A stretch of 64,000 bases of DNA, taken from NCBI GenBank assembly GCA_030844895.1, contig CM061228.1:139674444-139738443 (forward strand), given 5' to 3'. Under the pieces are notes generated by a model, which saw only the letters and a list, made by a program, of their open reading frames with translations, did not search any database and was not told where the DNA came from. Of this stretch, positions 24,389 to 34,879 are shown one piece after another. A program made the position numbers and the translations under genes. The stretch is from Ambrosia x helenae (Eukaryota; Streptophyta; Magnoliopsida; Asterales; Asteraceae). How positions within the stretch are numbered: position 1 is the stretch's first letter; each line of letters opens with the position of its first letter.

Positions 24389-24440
24389 TTAATTGTTCTA
24401 TTTCAGTCTTTCATGTGTCCTTGAATATGTTCTATTTCAG
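24388..24440 (+). other. Duplication junction with templated filler
   Basis: GRXS17 exon 3 (GCGAGCTTA) joins allantoinase intron 7 (CTTAATTGTT) over a shared CTTA. The T tract of the intron is replaced by a copy of the exon-8 border (CTATTTCAGTCTTTCATG and the next five bases). That border then appears again at its normal place, 24431-24454. The acceptor is therefore duplicated. Confidence 0.85.
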
Positions 24441-26067
24441 TCTTTCATGTGTCCTTCAGGAATCAACGACTTTCCCATGACAGATGCTAGCCATATTAAG
24501 GTACTTAAATACTAAACACACAGTCCTTCATATTTTCTGCTCAAGATGTGTTTTTGAATGTTTTGTGGGTACCCGATTCATTTTTTAAGGAAGGGCTGTC
24601 CGTATTGGCCAAGTACAAGAGACCTTTGCTTGTACATGCCGAAAAAGAGCAAGAAATTGAACTGAAAGATGGTGTAGATGATCCCCGGTCCTATTCTACT
24701 TATCTGAAAACCAGACCCTCCTCGTGGTATGAATGCTTTTCTTAATCTAACACCACTTATATGTAAAATTCCAATTTTATAACAGGGAATAAAAAAATAA
24801 AAAAAATCTTGCGGTCATTAAGCCTGTATAACATAAGTATAATCAAATCCATCATTTAAGTCATCATCTTGAAAGCAATTATAATTCCTAGAAATACTTG
24901 TTTACATGTAGGAAGAAACTGCGATTAGAGAATTGCTAACGGTAACAAAAGACACTAGAATTGGTGGGCATGCTGAAGGAGCTCATCTTCACATTGTTCA
25001 TCTATCTGATTCAAGATCTTCTTTAGAACTGATCAAGGTAAACACTTGATGGTGGTGCTTACAATAAAGCTAATAAATTAATAAATGGCGAAGATTTTAA
25101 CCTTTTTTTTTGTTTGTAGGAAGCAAAAAGTAACGGTGATAGCGTAACTGTTGAAACCTGCCCCCATTACCTTGCCTTTTCAGCAGAAGAGATACCAGAT
25201 GGCGATACTCGTTTTAAGTGTGCACCACCCATTCGCGATGCAGCAAACAGACAAAAAACTCTGGGAGGCCTTAATGGTTAATTCAACTTCCATAGTCTAT
25301 ATATACTCCATACACATGTATTTTTACTTGTAGTAAGAAAAAAATAAATAAAAATTTTATTATCTGTATGCTAAAAAAATTTAGGATGGGGATATTGACA
25401 TGCTAAGTTCTGATCATTCGCCATCAGAACCAGAGCTCAAACTATTTGCTGAAGGTGATTTTTTGAGGGCATGGGGTGGTATATCTTCGTTACAGGTTCG
25501 TTGTTTTTTGGCCTTTTGGCATTAAGTTTTATTTGTCTTTGTAAGGGATAATGGACAAAATTCATATGGTTTTCAGTTTGTTCTTCCGGTGACATGGTCA
25601 CATGGGCATAAACATGGTATAACATTAGAGAAATTAGTTTCATGGTGGAGTGAGAAGCCTGCTAAACTTGCTAGCCAAGATCTTAAGGTAAAATGTTAAT
25701 GGGAGTATAAATGGTTCTTTGGCTTAAAGAATCCTGAATGAATATGATTATATATTTGCAGGGAGCTATTGAAATCGGAAAGCATGCAGATATTGTTGTT
25801 TGGGAACCAGAAAAGGAGTTTGATCTTGACGAAAACCATACCGTACACCTTAAGCATCCGGTATGATTTTCTGTTTCTTGACTTTCTTTAGTACACTTTG
25901 ACTTTTAAGTCAACTAAACCTAACCCCATTCCTTATGTAGAGCATATCAGCTTACATGGGTTCAAGACTTGCTGGAAAAGTTGTGGCGACCTTTGTTAAT
26001 GGAAACCTGGTTTTTTGAGGACGGGAAACACGCTCCTGATGCATGTGGTACGACTATCCTGGCATGA
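24441..26067 (+). pseudogene. ALN: Allantoinase 3' fragment (unit B)
   Basis: Exons matching 8-15 of the complete gene: 24441-24500, 24590-24726, 24912-25037, 25120-25276, 25385-25495, 25577-25687, 25762-25860, 25941-26067. Exons 1-7, with the HxH and carbamylated Lys, are absent. Further lesions: one G missing at the start of exon 10, one extra A in exon 11 (ACAAAAAACTC), and GTTTTTTGAGG in the last exon giving a stop where the full gene reads TTCAAG. Exon 9 is in frame here, unlike the full copy. Confidence 0.9.
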
Positions 26068-27086
26068 TCAACGATGAAACTAATAAGTAACCAATCTAGC
26101 CCATAGCGACCCCGATCATGCTGCATACAAGCGACTTTTCTGCCGACAATTTCGGCTTCTGCAGTTGTACTAGAGGGAACATCTAACTTAAGTGTGTAAT
26201 CCCAAGATTTATGGAATTCATAATTTCAATTGCAAATATGTGTGTGTTATGATTGAATGTTTAGTGTTACCATCAACAGTTCAACATAAAAACAAGAAAT
26301 AGTGGTTCAGAATATATTTCGTTTTCGTGTACTTTTTGAAGAATCTGAAAAGTTTATTGGTTCGGGTTTTGGTTTCCTCCGGTTGGAACTGACAACCAAA
26401 ACCAGAACTTTAACAAGAAGGGTGTTCATCTGTTAGGATTTTTGGTTTCTCGGACTTTTTAGTGATAACCGAACAGACTAGTATTGATCGATTGACCATT
26501 GTTGCACAACGTACAAGATTGCAGTTATTAATGTTCAGTGGCGATTCTTTTAAGGGGCGGGGAGGGGCGCCCCCCCCCCCCCCCCCCGAGTTTTTGCTCA
26601 GAAGTTCCGATTATATAGTATTCGTATAGATTTTTTTTTGGTATATAAGGTTTCAACCCCCGAAACTGGTTTTCGACCCCCGAAACTGGTGACTTCCGAC
26701 AAGATTCGCCACTGTTAATATGTTATCGAAAGAACAATTAACACGAGATTAAAATTTGGACAAAATGCTGATTGTCATTAATTTGTGTCACATATGCAAG
26801 TGAATTGTGCATGTTATTCACACTTGTTTAAAAGATTTCTTAATCTTGATTGAAGGACATTCTATACATCAAATGAAAATATTATAATACATGTTGATAT
26901 CAATCAGACCAGCAGGTAAGACAAGTTTGTTTTATGGATGTATATGCTACAAAGTGCATGCACACCAAAGAGCTGCCACTTGCTAAATATGGTGCCACCT
27001 CACCCAACATATCTGATATCTCCTCCTGTAGATAAACATGTACATGTGAATACTATGTTCTGTTAACTGAAAATCTGCACAACAAA
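26068..27086. other. Intergenic, unit B
   Basis: This corresponds to 19067-19947. Apart from the hAT-like insertion at 26536-26714, I see no gene. It carries no SINE tail at the place where unit A has one. Confidence 0.4.
26536..26714. mobile_element. Small hAT-like MITE with C run (unit B only)
   Basis: The inverted ends are CAGTGGCGATTC and GATTCGCCACTG, around 179 bp with a long C run (26571-26587) and two CCCCCGAAACTGGT repeats. The flanks are TTAATGTT and TTAATATG, an imperfect 8-bp duplication. Unit A has continuous sequence here (TTATTAATGTCATCG), so the insertion postdates the tandem duplication. Confidence 0.7.
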
Positions 27087-28114
27087 ATGTTGGCTGTGTT
27101 TGACAACAAGATTGCTAATCCACCTGAGGAGCTAAGTCTTCCTTTCAAGGGAAGTGGAAACCTGAAAACAAGAGAACAAATTGCAGCTTTAGTCAGTTCG
27201 GGTCAGTCTGATTTGACCCGGTTCGCGTTTTGCAATGGGGATTTCATGGCTTTGTCTCATCAGGATGAGCATGCAACATGTCCAAGGTAAACTACCATCT
27301 TATGTTTCTGCTTTCTTGAAACTGTAATATATAGTTATGTGTTTTGATGGAAGCAATTAAGCAGGTCAAGTGTTGTTATTGATGACATATTCTGCATCTT
27401 TAATGGCTATCTACACAACACTTGTGACTTACGTCGAACGTATGGGCTGTCAAGACAAGCAACAGAAGCCATGGTTGTTGTTGAAGCTTATAAAGTGTTG
27501 AGGGACCGAGCGCCTTATCCTGCTGACCAAGTCATTAAAGAACTTGATGGGAAGTTTTCTTTCATCTTGTTTGATTCTAAAGCAACAAAACTGTTTCTAG
27601 CTCGGGTAATTAATCCATTTCTACATATAACTCATTCATGTTAATATTATGCAGAAAGTGGGATTAAGATTTAGATAGTGTTGTCGCAGGATCGTGACGG
27701 ATCTGCAGAACTTCACTGGGGAGTGTCGGCCGATGGATGTTTAGTATGTTGTGATGATGCTGAAATTGTGAGAAAAAGTTGTGGAGATCGATATACTCCT
27801 TTTCCACCAGGTTATTACAACAAAAGATGATGTTATATATTCAAGTTTTGATTCTTGATATGTTGTTCTTTGGTGTATCAATTCTGATAATCACATATTA
27901 AATTCTGATTGCAGGTTGCTTATTCACGAGTGAAGAAGGGCTGATCAGTTTTGACCATCCGCTTAACAAAGTACGAGGGATTGTGAGAGAGGAAGACGAA
28001 GGATGCAGCTCTGCTGTGATATTTCAGGTGGATTTGTACACTCGACGCTATAGCATTCCTCGTAAGGGTAGTGATGCAAACTGGGCAAGCGTCAGTGTCG
28101 GCGAAGGTGACTAA
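27087..28114 (+). CDS. TSJT1-like / DUF3700 protein, copy B (intact)
   Basis: Four exons with consensus junctions (27087-27286, 27365-27605, 27690-27810, 27915-28114) give one uninterrupted frame of about 227 residues. Family marks: MLAVFDNKIANPPEEL start, FAFCNGDF, FCIFNGYLHN, PADQVIKELDGKFSF, DRDGSAELHWGVSADG and the C-terminal YTRRYSIPRKGS. The fold is class-II amidotransferase-like but the nucleophile Cys2 is missing, so catalysis is unlikely. Relatives respond to auxin, aluminium, darkness and sugar starvation. This is the copy most likely to be functional. Confidence 0.92.
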
Positions 28115-28671
28115 ATAATGGTTGCTATGCTATCTGTGACTGTGTAATAAATCTCATAAGAGAATTATGTTATTTCACCTTCCATGTTCGGAGTTCCAAG
28201 AATAGTGCTTTTAATCAACTCAGTTGCCATCTGCAATTTAGCTTTCAATTGTAAACTGATGCAAAGAAAAATATCACTTTCTTACATTTTGACTTTTTCG
28301 AGTCAAACAAATACGGTCCAACTTCAAGAAACGTACATGATATTCTAGCTCATAGTCATAAATGACTATTACAAATATGTTGGGAAAGTTGTACAGAAAG
28401 TGGGCATTAATATTTCAATCTTCACAATTAAGTGACACGGTGTTTCTCTCCCACATAACTGATTTGATTCAAATGTTTTCACTTGTAAGATGAGGTGGTT
28501 TTAGGTGCAAAAAATATATAAAAGTAAAGTGAACACCTTCTTTATAAAAGTAAGGTCTACATAATTCAAATTTAATAGAATAAATGATTATTTGAATTGG
28601 CTATTTCATTGCATGTGAAAAATAACAGTGGTAATATTCAAAACATCTCAAAATTGTTTAGACATCCCCTC
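28115..28671. other. TSJT1 copy B 3' flank
   Basis: Non-coding, AT-rich. About 190 bp (28400-28580) has no counterpart in unit A, so it was either gained here or lost there. No gene is seen. Confidence 0.35.
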
Positions 28672-28930
28672 TGCGAGTCGTAGAAGCCTCTATGCGTTGT
28701 ATAGTGTTAAAATGCATTAATTATAACTCCTCTACGACGCTTAAAGGCCTGTACGAGTCGTAGAGGTACGAAGAAGTACGAGGTATTAGTTGAAGTCCAT
28801 GCAGTGCAGGGTGTCAGTATGAAAAGCAACTCCTTACGAAGTGTAGATGCCTCTATGCATAGTAGAGGAGTCCGGTTGGTGTGTGCAATAAACCATATAC
28901 GAAGCGTAGAGCCCTCTACGCTTCGTATAC
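28672..28930. repeat. Palindrome array upstream of small ORF (unit B)
   Basis: The same four motifs as in unit A are present, but more perfect. The last has two 16-bp arms, TATACGAAGCGTAGAG (28896-28911) and CTCTACGCTTCGTATA (28914-28929), separated by two bases. Another pairs CCTCTACGAC with GTCGTAGAGG. It ends about 100 bp before the ATG at 29027. Confidence 0.65.
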
Positions 28931-29026
28931 TTCCAGAATTCATGCATTATGGGCACCATTTAACTGAACATAAACATCACAAACCAACCCCAAATCAAAC
29001 AATCCGATCAAACATTTCATATCACG

Positions 29027-29410
29027 ATGTCGTCTTGGGACCTTAGTTATGTTTATGGTGAATATCCGAACCAGTCCTACGTCTTCAAAAGCGTTTTCGA
29101 ACCCGTAGTCGAACAAGGTGAGGAGGAGGTTGTACCCATGGTTCGTTTTAATGACGGGAGAGTGCTGCTCGATTTGAACCAGGAGTATGTAGATGAAGTA
29201 GAATCAATTAACGTGCCCCAAAGCTATCCGCAGTACGCATACGAAGAAAAACACAAGAACGAGTACGAGGAAAGTGCTAAGGACTTCGAAGGAGGTGATA
29301 ACGACTTTGAAGAAGGTGTTGCCACTCTTTTGGCGTGCAATGCCCAAGCTGTTAATTTGACACTAAGATATCGCTTAGGCTTGACTTCACAAACATCATG
29401 TCTTATATGA
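29027..29410 (+). CDS. Unrecognised small acidic protein, copy B
   Basis: A 127-residue frame homologous to 21793-22296, starting MSSWDLSYVYGEYPNQSY. It has an in-frame 21-base deletion near codon 75 and several amino-acid changes (for example R/E, R/Q, P/V). It ends soon after GLTSQ, where the two copies stop agreeing, so about 120 residues is the likely natural length if it is a gene. Function unknown. Confidence 0.4.
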   Translation: MSSWDLSYVYGEYPNQSYVFKSVFEPVVEQGEEEVVPMVRFNDGRVLLDLNQEYVDEVESINVPQSYPQYAYEEKHKNEYEESAKDFEGGDNDFEEGVATLLACNAQAVNLTLRYRLGLTSQTSCLI

Positions 29411-29567
29411 CAAAGAATATATCACTATCAAAAAGTCTATCACTTTTATAAAAAATCTAGTTAATGAAACATATATCCACTTATTATTAAGAAAAAAGTT
29501 CATATGATTGATAAAATAACAAAAGTAACCAATGTTTTAAAATCTGGTTTTTATACCATACCGGTTG

Positions 29568-29985
29568 GGGAATGGTTCTAGAGAAAACCCTCCTTATTTG
29601 GTAAACTCTGGAAACTCTGATTTCCCAATATTTTTTTTTTTTTTTTGAAAAAAAATAGGGCAAGTAATATACATGATTTTAAGCATTTTGGGCCAAAAAA
29701 ATTAAAAAAGCGCCGAGTAGTTTTTTTTTTAAAAAATAAAATAAAATTTTGACTAACACATGTTAAGCGCTAATAACAGGTGTTAACATGTGTTAACTAT
29801 ATGTAAACAGTAGACGTTTTTTATTTTTTTAAAAAAAAACCGTTCGGTGCTTTTTCGATTTTTTTGGCTCAAAATGCTTAAAAAAAATGTATATTACATA
29901 CCCTATTTTTTTCAAAAAAAAAAAAATGTTGGGAAGTCAGAGTTTCCAGAGTTTACCAAATAAGGAGGGTTTCCTCCATATACTT
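29568..29985. mobile_element. Foldback/MULE-like element (unit B only)
   Basis: Nearly the whole 418 bp is an inverted repeat with arms of roughly 190 bp. Both ends contain AACCCTCCTTATTTGG and AAACTCTGGAAACTCTGA. The left end is GGGAATGGTTCTAGAGAAAA. It is flanked by a direct repeat TACCATACCGGTTG (29554-29567, 29986-29999); a 9-11 bp duplication plus chance matches would suit a Mutator-like element. Unit A has one uninterrupted copy of the site. Confidence 0.8.
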
Positions 29986-30082
29986 TACCATACCGGTTGA
30001 GCTTATAAACAGTTTAACTAGTTATATCATACGGTTTAACCGGTTATACTAATGAACCGGTTTTAAAACATAGAATAACCAA

Positions 30083-30505
30083 GGGTATGTTTGGCAAAAA
30101 CTAGCTGGTGGCTGGTAGCTGTAAGCTGGAAGCTGTTAGCTGCAAGCTGGTAGCTGGAAGCTGGTAGCTGGAAGCTTTTTAAATATATTTTGATGTTTGG
30201 CAGAGTAGCTGGAGCTTTTAATAAAATATTTAAAATGACCAAAATGGGTATAATTAAAAGCTTGTAAGGAAGGTTTTTATTTTATTTTTATAATAGAATG
30301 GGTATTTGTGTCATTTACTCATTAAAAGCTTGTAGCTAGTAGGAGCTTTTTCTTAAACGCTAGTACTAGTAGCTTTTCACTGTAGAGCTTTTTCTCCTAC
30401 CTAAAAGCTTCCAGCTCCTTCAACCAAACAAGGCTTTTATTAAGTAGGAGCTTTTTCTTAAAAGCTTGAAGCTTGAAGCTTCTAAAAGCTCCTTGCCAAA
30501 CATAC
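30083..30505. mobile_element. Tourist-like (PIF/Harbinger) MITE (unit B only)
   Basis: Inverted ends are GGGTATGTTTGGCAAAA and CTTGCCAAACATAC, with many TAGCTGGAAGCTG-type repeats inside and no coding capacity. The related copy at 43197-43521 has a TTA target duplication, typical of PIF/Harbinger. Here the flanks are not a clean TTA, and the unit-A site reads CCAAGTTTGGGTAC, so the right end may be slightly trimmed. Confidence 0.65.
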
Positions 30506-30732
30506 GTACAGCCTGCCCGACCCGTAAACTAGAATACTAGATGGTTGAAAATCCGGAGCCCCAAAATCAACGGCGGAGAATAAAAGCGATGATCTTGATT
30601 CCGTATGGTAGAAAGCAGCGTATAATAAAATAGGTTTTCTTTTCTTCCCCAAGGCATCAAAAACGTGTACACACTCCTTCATCGTCTTCTTCTGCAATTT
30701 AATTTAATTTCTTGTTTAGAAAGAAATCAGAC

Positions 30733-33471
30733 ATGACGGTGAAAGACGTGAAGTCGAAACAAGAGCTCGATACTATTGTGAAAGATGGTTCACCTGTTAT
30801 GGTTCACTTCTGGGCTTCTTGGTGTGAAGCTTCTAAGCACATGGATCAAGTTTTCAATCATCTTTCTGGTGATTTCCCTCTTGCCCATTTCCTAAGGGTA
30901 TGTCTGTTTTATCCAATTTCATTACTTATTTTTCTTTCTTTCAAGCAACTGTTTTTATTGCTTTTCTTTACTGGATTTGTTGGCTTTTATTTTAGTTATT
31001 GTTATGTGTGTATATCAGTTCTGTTTGTGTTTTGCTGAGAATATTGTTATGCTTGCTAAATTTAATGGTTCAGATGATTAATTTTAGTTCTTTTTTATCA
31101 AGTTTCTGGTTGTGTTTAATTATATTAAAGAGACTTCAAATCTCACACAAACACTTGTATTCTAGAACACAATGGATGTTAAGATGTTAGAAGTAGCTGA
31201 TCACTTGATTATCCTGTTATTTCTGTATTATTTGATGATAAGTTTTGCACCTGTTATTAGCTGTTTGAAATAAAAACTATTAAGGAAGGCAGGGATAGTA
31301 ACGCTAAGGTTTCACCACTGCCACAATAACACCTACCTTGAAAAACCGCCTGCTAGTAAAGAATTTGGATTGAGTGGGATCAGAGTAGCTGTTGAAGACT
31401 CCTCGTAGTAGCACAAAACCATATAAATTGGGTTGTCTTGTCAAGTTTTGGCGCTTCACTACCAGACGAGCGATAAAAGCCTTTCTTCTATCTTGGTGGC
31501 AGAAAATGGAGAAAGACTTTAGTTGCTACTTTCATAGTGGAGCATCAAGCTCAAGAAGACAGCCATTTTTTTGAACTAGTAGCTTAGTGAAAGTCCTAGC
31601 AGGCTAGCATCAGTAACACGTAATAAGAATATATAATCGTAGTGAGTCAGTGACACAATTAATTTAAAATATTAATCTGTTTGTTATACAATTTCGTTAA
31701 TTAAGTTGTGTCACCTTGAGAGCCCAAATTTTATTAGTTGACATATTATATATAGCATTGTATACATGGACAACTAATTGGCAATAAGTTACAAATATAT
31801 AAAAGTGGTTATGATTCTAATTTTAGCGGTAGAAAATTGGGATTTTATGGAGAACATGTAATTTTTTGCTTTTTTTTTCTCTAGGGTAGTAATTATTTTT
31901 TTGTATATACTTGGTTCATGATCATATCATGCTTGCTGTTGATTATTTTTCTATATCAAAAATTGTAGGTTGAAGCTGAAGAACAACCAGAAATTTCCGA
32001 GGCATATTCAGTGTCCGCCGTGCCTTATTTCGTTTTTCTTAAGGTAGGTGAACACTACTTGATTCTTTTTTTTACCAAATTTTGAGCCTGGATTACATTT
32101 ACTGGTTTCATTGAACTTAGTAAATTTCTTTTGTAGGATGGCAAGACGGTTGATACATTGGAAGGCGCGTATCCATCTGAGCTTGCAAACAAAGTTTCAA
32201 AAATTGTGGGATCAATCCATGCTGGTGAACCGGCTGCACCTGCGAGCTTAGGGATGGCAGCGGGACCCTCGGTTCTTGAAGCAGTTCAAGATCTCGCTAA
32301 AATCGACAACTCAGCAAGTGGGAAAACTCATCCACAAGCATCAGCTGGCATTAGCGATTCACTGAAGGCCCGCCTTGAAAAACTCATTCGTGCTCACCCC
32401 ATTATGCTATTTATGAAAGGAAACCCGGAACAACCCCAATGTGGATTTAGTGAAAAGGCTGTTGAAATATTGAAGGCTGAAAACGTTAAGTTTGGTACTT
32501 TTGATATCCTTAGTGACAACGAGGTTCGTGAAGGATTAAAAAAGTTCTCAAACTGCCCACCTATCCTCAACTCTATTGTAATGGAGAGCTTCTTGGAGGG
32601 TTGATATTATAATTGCAATGCACGAAGGGGGTGAATTGAAACAAGCTTTGCTGATCATGGGGTCGGAAATGATGATGTCAGCAAGTCAACTGTGGCGGGA
32701 CCCAATGGTCAACAGGCTGGAGTCACCAATTCAACTGGGTTGAGTTTAGCTTTGACTTCCCGCCTTGAAAATCTCATTAACTCGGCTCCTGTCATGCTTT
32801 TTATGAAGGGAAATCCAGATGAACCTAGATGTGGTTTCAGTCGAAAGGTGATTCATTCTTGTGTTTTTATTTGTTATTTTGTTGCTATAACTTGCTGAGT
32901 TTTTAATTATAACTGGCTGCAAAAAGATGATTCATCGATCTTTTATATCTATCAGGTAGTCGAGATTCTCAAAGAAGAAAAGGTTGATTTCAAGACTTTT
33001 GATATACTCTCGGATGATGAAGTTAGGCAAGGCCTAAAAGTACATTCAAACTGGTCAAGTTACCCTCAACTCTACATAAAAGGTGAACTCATTGGTGGAT
33101 CAGATATTGTTTTGGAAATGCAAAAGAGTGGAGAACTTGAAAAGGTCTTGGTTGAGAAAGGTATCATGTCTCTCGAAGACCGTTTGAAGAAATTAGTTAG
33201 CTCCAAACCTGTTATGCTCTTTATGAAGGGTACCCCAGATGCCCCAAGATGCGGCTTTAGCTCAAAAGTCGTAAATGCCCTTAAGGAGGATGGTGTAAAG
33301 TTTGGATCTTTTGACATTTTGAGCGATGAGGAAGTTCGACAAGGTTTGAAAACGTTTTCGAATTGGCCTACTTTCCCACAGCTTTATTATAAAGGTGAGT
33401 TGATTGGAGGATGTGATATCATTTTGGAGCTTAAAAGCAATGGTGAGCTTGCATCTACATTATCAGAGTAA
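30733..33471 (+). CDS. GRXS17: Monothiol glutaredoxin S17 (frame lesions in domain 1)
   Basis: Exons 30733-30897, 31969-32043, 32137-32847, 32956-33471. An N-terminal thioredoxin-like domain (WASWCEASKH, lacking the second Cys) is followed by three PICOT/glutaredoxin domains. Each has MLFMKGNP or MLFMKGTP and a CGFS active site (QCGFS, RCGFS, RCGFS). Cytosolic/nuclear GRXS17 proteins bind Fe-S clusters and act in Fe-S assembly, redox control and heat tolerance. The last exon is open to LSE-stop. Exon 3 has lesions: one base lost at FSNW near 32555, a further mismatch near 32600, and one base lost near 32651; the correct frame resumes at AGPNGQQ. One-base faults of this kind suggest assembly error rather than loss. 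Intron 1 (30898-31968) shows nothing recognised. Confidence 0.92.
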
Positions 33472-33697
33472 AAGGTAAGACTTATCAGTTTTTTTTTTTT
33501 GTAGTGAAAGTTTGTTTGAGTTTTTTTTTTTTTAAAGTATATGACAAGATTGTTGAATCTTGATGCGGTGTTTGCGACTAGTATGTGTATTTTGTACTTG
33601 AAACTGCTTATGGTGAATCATCTGCTTTCTTTCAACCATAAACTAAAAATATACGTGTGGTCATAGATCAGAAAATGCAGAACTAGAACCTGAAGAG
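33472..33697 (+). other. GRXS17 3' flank
   Basis: Probable 3'UTR with two T tracts. The left target-site duplication of the SINE (AGAACCTGAAGAG, 33685-33697) is at its end. Confidence 0.4.
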
Positions 33698-33925
33698 CAT
33701 GATCCTTGATCCCACCGGGTTTTTACTGGTTTTCCACTGTCGTGCCTTAGGAACTGGTTAGGTTTGTCCTAGGAACTGGTGGCTTGGTGGGTTATGGCTA
33801 CCAAGCGCTACCTGCGGGCGGGCACCTAAGACGTGTCTTCACCCAGGGGCGTATGGGGTGCTTTTGTAACCAATTGGTGGGTAACCCGGGTGTCGGGACA
33901 TCGTTTGTTGTTGTTGTTCAAAAAA
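33698..33925 (+). mobile_element. SINE insertion, 5'-truncated
   Basis: Begins CATGATCCTTGATCCCACCG and ends GTTGTTGTTGTTCAAAAA. It is flanked by a perfect 13-bp duplication AGAACCTGAAGAG (33685-33697 and 33926-33938). It shares GATCCCACCGGGTTTT with the SINE nested at 3783-4030 but lacks its tRNA-like head. This marks retroposition with 5' truncation. Confidence 0.8.
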
Positions 33926-34093
33926 AGAACCTGAAGAGAATTTTTCGATGTTTTGAATTATTTTTAAGGATTTAATGATGATGATATTGAGAGAATTGGT
34001 ATCAACTTTCCTTCTTTGACCCACTTATCAGGAACTGATACATACAATTTTACACCAATTTCCCAAGAGCTTGATTTAACTTTAGACTATTGT

Positions 34094-34357
34094 TCAACCA
34101 CAAAAAACAAACCGACTAGATCTCGCTAAGATGTATTCGATCCGAACCACCTTGTTATTAAACTTGAACTCATTCCTAGCTTTCAAAATCCTCCTCACCG
34201 AATAATGATACCGTGAAAAACCTCTTTGACCGGCTCCAAAAACCAAAATGATTGTGAAGTTCCATCGGATCTGTAAATGAGGAAAGCAATAAGGTTTCGG
34301 ACCCACACTGCGAAGTGCGAACTCACGAGCTGCCAAATAATTGTAGCCACCATGCAC
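34094..34357 (-). other. Open frame of unknown status
   Basis: An 87-residue frame starting MHGGYNYLAAREFALR, basic, with no family I recognise. It may be a degraded transposon piece, since LINE-like DNA follows at 34880. Nothing else is seen between 33939 and 34880. Confidence 0.15.
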
Positions 34358-34879
34358 GATGTGAATAAGTGATCATACCTCTCCTGTCAAAAATCATAAA
34401 AACGAACGCATCACGTAATAATAGCAACATTCCTATTTCTTAATGCTACTACAGTAGAAATCCTGTCCATTTCGCCCTCCAAGCAAAAGAGTTACATTTT
34501 ATAGGGATCCACTTACAAGCACTCTATGACACAACGGTTGCTACAATCGATGAACATTGATATAAATGTCAATATGACATCAATTTCTTCATTCATTATG
34601 TTACAAGTATTGAATCAAATCATTACTGTGATCCCAGTCATCCCATGCTAAGTTAATAAACAGGGACCCTGTAGCGACGAGGAAACTCGTGAATCCGACA
34701 TATCATAATTTACGATTGAATAACAACAATTTTACCTGTTACAAACTAACAATAGGTGTCGGTTTAGACTAATTCTTCAAAAATAATTTGACTTAGTTTA
34801 TGTTACCAGTTATATTACAAATTTAATAATATATATTTTATATATTTTTTTAATATCAAGATTCATTTTTTTCCGTGGA

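Larger units (their letters stand above)
17239..24391 (+). repeat. Tandem duplication unit A
   Basis: The unit runs from allantoinase intron 7 (CTTA at 17239) to GRXS17 exon 3 (CTTA at 24388-24391). It is followed directly by unit B, which begins with the same intron. Genes in order: the 3' part of allantoinase, TSJT1-like, small ORF, 5' part of GRXS17. Unit A lacks the transposons at 26536, 29568 and 30083, but has a ~50-bp SINE-tail fragment at 19672-19725 that B lacks. Confidence 0.9.
24388..32250 (+). repeat. Tandem duplication unit B
   Basis: This is the second copy of the segment from allantoinase intron 7 to GRXS17 exon 3, continuing into the intact 3' part of GRXS17. It is about 0.7 kb longer than unit A, mainly from three transposon insertions. 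Divergence from unit A includes scattered substitutions as well as indels, so this duplication is real and older than the 14-kb one. Confidence 0.9.

Noticed and set aside
14936..33471. Allantoinase, TSJT1 and GRXS17 as a nitrogen/redox pathway cluster
   Set aside because: Adjacency explains nothing known about their functions, and the repeated set comes from one tandem duplication.
33784..33975. 63-residue frame downstream of GRXS17
   Set aside because: It lies inside the SINE insertion 33698-33925.
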